Of a DNA stretch of 32,349 bases, positions 23,603 to 29,795 are shown piece by piece. Source of the stretch: DASTRU01 sp035761045 (GTDB taxonomy: Bacteria; Pseudomonadota; Gammaproteobacteria; Burkholderiales; Burkholderiaceae_E); assembly GCA_035761045.1 (NCBI GenBank), contig DASTRU010000061.1, positions 1-32,349 of the forward strand, read 5' to 3'. The stretch's first letter is position 1. Each line of letters opens with the position of its first letter. Under the pieces are notes generated by a model. The model worked only from the letters and a program-made list of their open reading frames with translations, did not search any database and was not told where the DNA came from. Position numbers and translations under genes: made by a program.

Positions 23603-24876
23603 ATCGCCGCGAACGCCTCGCGCGCGGCGGCGAGCGTCGCGTCGATCACCGCGTCGTCATGTTTGATCGACACGAAGCCCGCTTCGTACGCGGACGGCGC
23701 CAAGTACACGCCGCGATCGAGCATCGCGTGGAAGAAGCGCTTGAACCGCTCGATGTCGGAGCGACGTACTTCGGCGAGCGAGCGTGGCAACGTTTCGGCG
23801 AAATAAAAACCAAACATGCCGCCCACGCTATCGGCGCAAAAAGGAATGCCAGCGGATTGCGCTTCGCGAACCAAGCCGTGCATGAATCGCGTGGTTTGCG
23901 CGCTTAGGCGATCGAAGAATCCGGGCTCTTGCACAAGCCGCAACGTGGCCAGGCCCGCGGCCACCGCGACCGGATTGCCCGACAAGGTGCCGGCTTGATA
24001 CACCGGCCCAAGCGGCGCGAGATGACGCATCAATTCCGCCTTGCCGCCAAACGCCGCCACCGGCAAGCCACCACCAATCACCTTGCCAAGCGCCGTCATG
24101 TCGGGCGCGATACCGTACAACGACTGCGCGCCGCCAAGCGCCACGCGAAAGCCCGACATCACTTCGTCGAACACCAGCACGGCGCCATGCCGCGTGCATA
24201 ACTCGCGCATGCGATTGAGCCACGCTTTGTCCGCGCGCACGAAATTCATATTGCCCGCGATGGGTTCGACCATCACGCACGCGATGTCGCGGCCATGCGA
24301 TTCAAAGCAGGCGTCAAGTTGCGCGATGTCGTTGTAATCGAGCACCAGCGTGTGCGCGGCGAACTCGGGCGGCACGCCCGCGCTCGTCGGATTGCCAAAC
24401 GTCAACAGTCCCGAGCCGGCCTTGACGAGTAGGGAGTCGGCATGGCCGTGATAGCAGCCGTCGAACTTCACGATCTTGGCTCTGCCCGTCGCGCCACGCG
24501 CTAGGCGAATCGCGCTCATCGCCGCTTCGGTGCCGCTAGAGACGAAACGAATTTGCTCGATCGACGGCACGAGCTCGCGCACGGTTTCGGCGATCTCGAT
24601 CTCGCCTTCGGTGGGCGCGCCAAAACTAAGCGAGTGTTCGGCCGCGCGTTGCACGGCTTGCACGACCCGTGGATGCGCATGCCCCGCGATCATCGGACCC
24701 CACGAGCCGATGTAATCGATATAGCGCCGACCATCGGCGTCGAAGATGTAAGGGCCTTCGCCGCGCGCGATGAACCGTGGCACGCCGCCAACTTGACCGA
24801 AGGCGCGCACCGGAGAATTCACGCCGCCGGGAATCGATTCCTGGGCACGGTCGAATAACGCTTGATTACGGCTCAT
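23599..24876 (-). CDS. hemL: Glutamate-1-semialdehyde 2,1-aminomutase
   Basis: HemL, a PLP enzyme of the class III aminotransferase fold, converts glutamate-1-semialdehyde to 5-aminolevulinate in the C5 route to heme. The 425-aa sequence has SIPGGVNSPVRAF (14-26), the cofactor loop SSGTEAAMSAIRLAR (113-127), FDEVMSGFR (236-244) and the Schiff-base Lys265 in LGKVIGGGLP, the same position as in E. coli HemL. ATG 24876 is chosen because MSRNQALFDRAQ is the family start; the frame remains open 97 codons upstream into thiD but that stretch is Arg-rich and not protein-like. thiD lies 26 bp upstream on the same strand. Confidence 0.96.
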   Translation of the reverse strand: MSRNQALFDRAQESIPGGVNSPVRAFGQVGGVPRFIARGEGPYIFDADGRRYIDYIGSWGPMIAGHAHPRVVQAVQRAAEHSLSFGAPTEGEIEIAETVRELVPSIEQIRFVSSGTEAAMSAIRLARGATGRAKIVKFDGCYHGHADSLLVKAGSGLLTFGNPTSAGVPPEFAAHTLVLDYNDIAQLDACFESHGRDIACVMVEPIAGNMNFVRADKAWLNRMRELCTRHGAVLVFDEVMSGFRVALGGAQSLYGIAPDMTALGKVIGGGLPVAAFGGKAELMRHLAPLGPVYQAGTLSGNPVAVAAGLATLRLVQEPGFFDRLSAQTTRFMHGLVREAQSAGIPFCADSVGGMFGFYFAETLPRSLAEVRRSDIERFKRFFHAMLDRGVYLAPSAYEAGFVSIKHDDAVIDATLAAAREAFAAI

Positions 24877-24902
24877 CGAAAGATCCTGGGAAAGCACGGC
24901 GC

Positions 24903-25784
24903 TTAACCTCGATGCGGAGTCAGTAACGCGCCCGGGCCGGGCGGACGCGTTAGATCGTGTTCCTCGCCGGATTCCCGCGCCCAAAAGAAACGGTCGGGCA
25001 GCCAATGCCCCATGCCGGGACGAAAGCCGGCGGCCAACGCTTGCCAGGTGTACTCCTGGGCCTCGCGCACGGCCTCGGGCACGTCGAGCCCGTTGGCGAT
25101 GAGTGCCGTGCACGCCGCGGCGAGCGTGCCGCCGGCGCCGTGATAGGTGCCGGCCAAGCGTGTCCAAGAATCGCTGCGCACCAAGCCCGCTTCGCTGTAC
25201 AACAAATTCACCACCTCGGGCGAATGCTCGTGCGTGCCGGTGACGAGCACGAACTTTGCGCCCAGTTCGATCAAGCGGGTCGCGCTCACGTCGATCTCCG
25301 CCGTTTCGTCGTCCTCGTCGGCGGCCAAGCGGCGCACCTCGAGGCTGTTGGGCGTGAGCAACGTGGTGTGCGGCAACAGCAGCTCGCGCATCGCGTCGAT
25401 GGTTTCATCGTCGGCCAAGGATTCGCCGCGCGCCGACGCGAGTACTGGATCGAAAATGACCGGGATGTCGGGATAGTCGGACAAGATCTCCGCGATGACT
25501 TGCACGTTCTCCACGCTGCTGACCACGCCGATCTTGAACGCCGCGACTTGCATGTCCTCGAGCAGGGAGCGCGCTTGGTCCTCGACCCAATCGGCGTCCA
25601 TCGCGAGCATGTCATCAATGCCCGCGCTGTCTTGCACGGTAAGACCCGTGACGACCGTTAGGCCATGACAACCCATGCTGGCGAACGTCAGTAAATCGGC
25701 TTGCAAACCAGAACCCGAGGTTGGATCGGAGACGGCGAATGCGAGTACGAGAGGAGGGGATTCGGAATGCAGCGGAGCGTTCAA
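24903..25784 (-). CDS. thiD: Hydroxymethylpyrimidine/phosphomethylpyrimidine kinase (ThiD family), TTG start
   Basis: ThiD phosphorylates HMP and HMP-phosphate in thiamine pyrophosphate synthesis. The ribokinase-fold sequence shows FAVSDPTSGSGLQADL (the usual AGSDPSGGAGIQADLK), VTGLTVQD, AAFKIGVV, IFDPVLASARGESL, and LLTPNSLEV, all family segments. I choose the TTG at 25784 (293 aa, starting MNAPLHSE) since no ATG or GTG exists near the expected N-terminus; the GTG at 25895 would add 37 residues and lies upstream of a likely -10. The usual catalytic-end motif GTGC(T)-like is GAGGTLAAA here, so the anion-hole Cys is absent; the enzyme may have a somewhat different activity. Confidence 0.87.
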   Translation of the reverse strand: MNAPLHSESPPLVLAFAVSDPTSGSGLQADLLTFASMGCHGLTVVTGLTVQDSAGIDDMLAMDADWVEDQARSLLEDMQVAAFKIGVVSSVENVQVIAEILSDYPDIPVIFDPVLASARGESLADDETIDAMRELLLPHTTLLTPNSLEVRRLAADEDDETAEIDVSATRLIELGAKFVLVTGTHEHSPEVVNLLYSEAGLVRSDSWTRLAGTYHGAGGTLAAACTALIANGLDVPEAVREAQEYTWQALAAGFRPGMGHWLPDRFFWARESGEEHDLTRPPGPGALLTPHRG

Positions 25785-25813
25785 GACAACAAGCCTAAGG
25801 AGTGCGGTGCCAC

Positions 25814-25829
25814 ACGCTTTCGAAAGCGT
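25814..25829. repeat. Perfect 16-bp palindrome upstream of thiD
   Basis: ACGCTTTCGAAAGCGT is fully self-complementary and lies 30 bp before the thiD TTG start; the flanks CAC (25811-25813) and GTG (25831-25833) extend the symmetry with one extra base. On the minus strand TAAAAT (25856-25861) may be the thiD -10, which would put the palindrome in the 5' leader at about +20 to +35. It could be an operator or a leader hairpin. Confidence 0.55.
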
Positions 25830-25913
25830 TGTGGCTTCGGGGTAACATCGATCGGATTTTAGTCGAATACCTTTCGTGAACTTATTCGCGCGCACTTAGC
25901 GCATTGATCTGTG

Positions 25914-26078
25914 ATGAAGACTTGGATGTGTTTAATCTGCGGTTGGATTTATGACGAAGCACAAGGCTCGCCTGAAGAGGGCATTCCGGCGGGCACGAAA
26001 TGGGAGGATGTTCCTCCGAATTGGACGTGTCCCGAATGCGGGGCGCGTAAAGAAGATTTCGAGATGGTGGAGCTTTAA
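25914..26078 (+). CDS. Rubredoxin
   Basis: A short 54-codon gene with the complete iron site: CLICG (Cys6/Cys9) and CPECG (Cys39/Cys42), plus the aromatic core residues Trp4, Tyr13 and Trp37 and the family phrase GIPAGTKWEDVPPNWTCPECG in outline. Rubredoxins carry single electrons through one Fe(SCys)4 centre in the cytoplasm; the partner is unknown here. The ATG at 25914 has no strong ribosome-binding site. It starts 129 bp from thiD in a divergent arrangement and lies 81 bp before pilG, so it may be the first gene of the Pil-Chp transcript, an arrangement I recall from other betaproteobacteria. Confidence 0.95.
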   Translation: MKTWMCLICGWIYDEAQGSPEEGIPAGTKWEDVPPNWTCPECGARKEDFEMVEL

Positions 26079-26159
26079 GAGCGGCGAGAACACCGCCGTC
26101 CGTGGCACAACCGCCCCGTCTCGTTCCGATTGCAATAACGCCGACCTCCATACACATAC

Positions 26160-26558
26160 ATGACGCAGGCTTCCTCCTTAGCTGGTTTAAAGGTGATGGT
26201 GATCGATGACTCGAGCACCATTCGGCGTAGCGCGGAGATCTTCCTTGTGCAGGCTGGCTGTCAGGTCATCCTGGCCGAGGATGGGTTCGACGCGCTCGCG
26301 AAAATTCACGATCACCAACCCAACCTTATTTTTTGCGACATCTTGATGCCGCGTCTTGATGGCTATCAAACGTGCGCGCTCATCAAGAAGAGTTCGAAGT
26401 TTCGCGGCACGCCGGTCATCATGCTGTCGTCGAAGGATGGCCTGTTCGATCGCGCGCGCGGCCGTCTGGTCGGGTCCGACGAATACCTCACCAAGCCATT
26501 CACCAAAGACAGCTTGCTGAAAACCGTTCAAGCGCATTCCGAAAAAGCGGCGTCATAA
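26160..26558 (+). CDS. pilG: Twitching motility response regulator PilG
   Basis: This 132-aa stand-alone receiver domain has the acidic pair Asp16/Asp17, phosphoacceptor Asp60 (FCDILMP), Ser90 and Lys112 (LTKPF). The phrase DSSTIRRSAEIFL and the DGLFDRARGRLVGSDEYLTKPFTKD stretch are PilG-typical. In the Pil-Chp system PilG is phosphorylated by the ChpA/PilL kinase and drives type IV pilus extension. It is followed by pilH, pilI, pilJ and chpA in the canonical order. The ATG at 26160 has no clear Shine-Dalgarno sequence. Confidence 0.94.
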   Translation: MTQASSLAGLKVMVIDDSSTIRRSAEIFLVQAGCQVILAEDGFDALAKIHDHQPNLIFCDILMPRLDGYQTCALIKKSSKFRGTPVIMLSSKDGLFDRARGRLVGSDEYLTKPFTKDSLLKTVQAHSEKAAS

Positions 26559-26611
26559 ATTCAAACTCGCCTTGAACGCGTGGTTCCGTATTTCTTTAGG
26601 GAGATAGTGCA

Positions 26612-26977
26612 ATGCCGGCCAAAAAGATTCTCGTCGTCGACGACTCTCCTACCGAACGTTTTTTTCTCGCCGACTTGTTAACCAAGGGCGGCTACACCGT
26701 CTTGACCGCCGACTCGGGCGACGATGCATTGGCCAAGAGCCGCGAGCACAAGCCCGATGTAATTTTGATGGACGTTGTCATGCCTGGTGTGAACGGATTT
26801 CAAGTCACGCGCCAAATCACGCGCGACCCAGACTTGGGGCATATCCCCGTGATCATCTGCACGAGCAAGACACAAGAGACCGATCGCATTTGGGGAATTC
26901 GCCAAGGCGCGCGCGATTACGTGACAAAACCGATTAACGCGGACGAATTACTCGCAAAAATCGCCGCGCTCGGCTAA
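26612..26977 (+). CDS. pilH: Twitching motility response regulator PilH
   Basis: This 121-aa single receiver domain has Asp10/Asp11, phosphoacceptor Asp54 (LMDVVMPGVNGFQ), Thr84 and Lys106 (VTKPI). PilH acts with PilG downstream of the ChpA/PilL kinase and is tied to pilus retraction or phosphate draining in studied systems. WGIRQGARDYVTKPI is a PilH-type phrase. Start ATG 26612 has an AGGGAG ribosome-binding site about nine bases upstream. It follows pilG after 53 bp. Confidence 0.94.
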   Translation: MPAKKILVVDDSPTERFFLADLLTKGGYTVLTADSGDDALAKSREHKPDVILMDVVMPGVNGFQVTRQITRDPDLGHIPVIICTSKTQETDRIWGIRQGARDYVTKPINADELLAKIAALG

Positions 26978-27014
26978 ACACGCTCTACCACTTCACGCAC
27001 AGGACGCATGCACG

Positions 27015-27533
27015 ATGTCGCGCGCCGATAGCCGTAACCGGCTTCGCGAGTTTCAGGAAAGCCTGGCGCAACGTTTGGCGCAAGCCAAAAGCACGCCCGC
27101 GGCGGCGTCGCGGCTTGGCTTCGCGATCAACGAAAGGCGTTGGTTGATGGAGCTGCCCGAGGCGGGCGAGATCGTGCCGATTCAAGACGTCGCGTCGGTA
27201 CCGCTCACGCATGCGTGGTTTCGCGGGCTGATCAATATTCGCGGCAACTTAGTCACCGTGGTCGATCTGTCCGCGTTCATGGGTGGCCCGCCCACGCGAT
27301 TGGAACGCGACAGCCGCGTGCTGTCGTTTTCACCCGCGCTTGAATTCAATGCCGGGCTGCTGGTGACGCGCATGCTGGGCTTGCACAACGTCAGCCGATG
27401 GTCGGTGCGCGAGCCAAACGACGCGCCCGCCTGGGTGACGCGGGGGTGGGACGACGGCGAAGCGGCGTGGGACGAAATTAGTCTCGCAACGCTCGCCACC
27501 GACGAACGATTTCTTAGGATCAGCCCGCTGTAG
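27015..27533 (+). CDS. pilI: CheW-like adaptor PilI
   Basis: This 172-aa protein is a CheW domain that links the chemoreceptor PilJ to the ChpA/PilL kinase. The N-terminal helix (RLREFQESLAQRLAQA) precedes the CheW fold with MELPEAGEIVPIQDVASVPLTHAWFRGLINIRGNLVTVVDLSAFMG (given here as the family pattern, about residues 43-90). The gene stands in the standard place between pilH and pilJ. ATG 27015 is the plausible start; a downstream start would remove the helical leader. Confidence 0.93.
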   Translation: MSRADSRNRLREFQESLAQRLAQAKSTPAAASRLGFAINERRWLMELPEAGEIVPIQDVASVPLTHAWFRGLINIRGNLVTVVDLSAFMGGPPTRLERDSRVLSFSPALEFNAGLLVTRMLGLHNVSRWSVREPNDAPAWVTRGWDDGEAAWDEISLATLATDERFLRISPL

Positions 27534-27578
27534 GCGGTTGATCGTACGAGCACTTCAAGCAAGCTGGAGACAAACACC

Positions 27579-29762
27579 ATGGCCCTCAAACTTCCGTTCA
27601 AGCTGCCCGGTGGTGGCGGCAGGGAGGCCGCGGGCGCGGCAGCGCCAATCACCATCGTCGGCGCCCCCGCCACGATGGACCCGAATGCGACGATGATTGG
27701 CCGCGTGGTGGGTCGCGCCTCGTCGGTGCGCATACCGTTGATCGCCGACAAGCCAATCAGCCAGCAAATCGCGACGCTCGCGACCGTGCTGGGCGTGTCG
27801 CTGTTGTTGGGCATCATCGTCGTGGCCTTGTACGTCACGAGCGCTAACAAAACGACGAACAACATCGACGTCGCCGGTAAGGCGCTCATGCACTCGCAGC
27901 GTCTTGCGCGGTCCGCGCCAAACGCCTTGCAAGGTAGCAGCGCGGCGTTCGCGCAATTGCGCGATTCGCGCGATACCTTGGCGAGCGAACTGGAAGATCT
28001 CGCGCGCGTGACGTCCGACCAAAACATGCCGGTGCTGCAAAAGGCCCAGGAAAAATGGTCGATCACCGAGAAGGCTGCCTCGGTCATCGTCGCCGACGAA
28101 AAACTGCTGCTGTCGATTGGCGCCACGCTGCGCAAGATCAACGACGTCAACCCCGCGTTGCTCGACTTATCGGAGCAAGTCGCCGCGCTCAAGCTGCAAA
28201 CGGGCGCGGGTGCGCGCGAGATTTCGGCGGCCAGCCAGCTTGTGATGTTGACGCAGCGGATCGCCAAGAACGCCAACCAGCTGTTGTCGGGCGACGCGGT
28301 GAACCCAGAGGTGTCGTTCCAATTAGGCAAGGACACCAACTCGTTTCGCGATGTCTTGGATGCGTTGATCTCTGGCAGCGATTCATTGCGTCTTGCCGCG
28401 ACCACCGACGCGGAAACCAAGGTGCGCCTCGGTCAGCTCAAGCAAGAATTCCAGACCTTCCAGCAATCGGTGTCGGGCGTGTTGTCGTCGCTGCCCAAGA
28501 TCGTGGCGGCCAAGCAGGCCGAGCAACGCATCTTCAACGAAAGCGAAGGCTTGAAGGACGCGATCACCGAATTGCGTGACAGCTATGTAAGCGAGCAGCG
28601 CTTTCAATGGGTGTATTTCGTCGTCATGGGCGTGTTCGTGGCGGTCGCGCTTGGCTGCGCGGTCCTCATCGGCAAGCTGTTTATCGATGACTCGCGCGTG
28701 CGTGCGGTGGAAGCCGACCGCCAGCGCGACAACGCCGAACGCCAAGAACAAGAAATGAAGCGCGTCGCCGATCAAAACCAAGCGGCGATTCTGCGGTTGA
28801 TGAACGAACTGCAAGAAGTGGCCGACGGCGACTTGACGATTCAAGCCACCGTGTCGGAAGACATCACCGGCGCGATCGCCGACTCGGTGAACTACACCGT
28901 CGAGGAACTACGCAACCTCGTGGCGCGGATTAACCGCACGGCCGAGCAGGTCGCGGGCGCGTCCTCGCAAGCGGCGCAGCGTTCGGACCAACTGCTGGCC
29001 GCGTCGGCCGAGCAGTCCAAGGAAATCAAGCAGACCGGCGAATCGGTGTTGCGCATGGCCCAGCAAATTAACGACATCTCGTCGTCGGCGTCGGAATCGG
29101 CCAACGTCGCGCGCCAATCGCTCAAGGCCGCGAAGGAAGGCCAGCGCGCGGTGCAAAACGCGATCTCGGGCATGAACGAAATTCGCGAACAGATTCAAGA
29201 AACGTCCAAGCGCATCAAGCGGCTGGGCGAGTCGTCGCAAGAGATCGGCGAAATCATCGAGCTGATCACCGACATTACCGAGCAAACCAACGTGCTCGCC
29301 TTGAACGCGGCCATCCAAGCGGCGTCGGCCGGTGAAGCCGGACGCGGCTTCTCGGTGGTGGCCGAAGAAGTTCAGCGGCTGGCCGAACGTTCGCAAGAAG
29401 CCGCCAAGCAAATTGGCGCGCTGATCCGCGCGATTCAGACCGATACGCAAGACGCGGTGGCCGCCATGGAAAAGTCCACGCAGGGTGTGGTCGAAGGGGC
29501 CAAGCTGTCCGATGAAGCCGGCCGCGCGCTGACCGATATCGGCGAGGTTTCGAACGAACTTGCCGAGCTGATCGAACGCATTTCCACCAGCACGTCGCAA
29601 CAAGCGGCATCGGCGGGCGGCGTGGCGCGCAGCATCGAAAAAATTCTGCAAGTCACCGAGCAAACGTCCGAAGGCACCGAACAAACCGCGCGATCGATTC
29701 GCGAGCTGTCGGAGCTGGCCAGCGAGTTGAAGGCGTCGGTCGCGCGCTTCCGAGTGGTCTAA
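27579..29762 (+). CDS. pilJ: Methyl-accepting chemotaxis protein PilJ
   Basis: This 727-aa chemoreceptor of the Pil-Chp system has a Gly/Ala-rich cytoplasmic leader (about residues 1-60), membrane segments at about 64-87 and 344-368 enclosing a helical periplasmic PilJ-type sensor (HSQRLARSAPNAL and a similar later SQLVMLTQRIAKNANQLL suggest two related modules), a HAMP-like linker, and a signalling coiled coil whose tip reads EQTNVLALNAAIQAASAGEAGRGF near residue 567. It senses surface contact or pilus signals and controls ChpA autophosphorylation via PilI. A GGAG lies about ten bases before the ATG. No C-terminal pentapeptide for CheR tethering is seen. Confidence 0.95.
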   Translation: MALKLPFKLPGGGGREAAGAAAPITIVGAPATMDPNATMIGRVVGRASSVRIPLIADKPISQQIATLATVLGVSLLLGIIVVALYVTSANKTTNNIDVAGKALMHSQRLARSAPNALQGSSAAFAQLRDSRDTLASELEDLARVTSDQNMPVLQKAQEKWSITEKAASVIVADEKLLLSIGATLRKINDVNPALLDLSEQVAALKLQTGAGAREISAASQLVMLTQRIAKNANQLLSGDAVNPEVSFQLGKDTNSFRDVLDALISGSDSLRLAATTDAETKVRLGQLKQEFQTFQQSVSGVLSSLPKIVAAKQAEQRIFNESEGLKDAITELRDSYVSEQRFQWVYFVVMGVFVAVALGCAVLIGKLFIDDSRVRAVEADRQRDNAERQEQEMKRVADQNQAAILRLMNELQEVADGDLTIQATVSEDITGAIADSVNYTVEELRNLVARINRTAEQVAGASSQAAQRSDQLLAASAEQSKEIKQTGESVLRMAQQINDISSSASESANVARQSLKAAKEGQRAVQNAISGMNEIREQIQETSKRIKRLGESSQEIGEIIELITDITEQTNVLALNAAIQAASAGEAGRGFSVVAEEVQRLAERSQEAAKQIGALIRAIQTDTQDAVAAMEKSTQGVVEGAKLSDEAGRALTDIGEVSNELAELIERISTSTSQQAASAGGVARSIEKILQVTEQTSEGTEQTARSIRELSELASELKASVARFRVV

Positions 29763-29795
29763 CTTTTTCGCCCATTTCGTAGGAATCCATCGTTC

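Noticed and set aside
24877..25167. Open 97-codon extension upstream of hemL
   Set aside because: It overlaps thiD, is Arg-rich with no protein-like character, and the family N-terminus begins at 24876.
25785..25913. TPP riboswitch before thiD
   Set aside because: Neither the CTGAGA element nor the conserved second thi-box segment is present on the minus strand.
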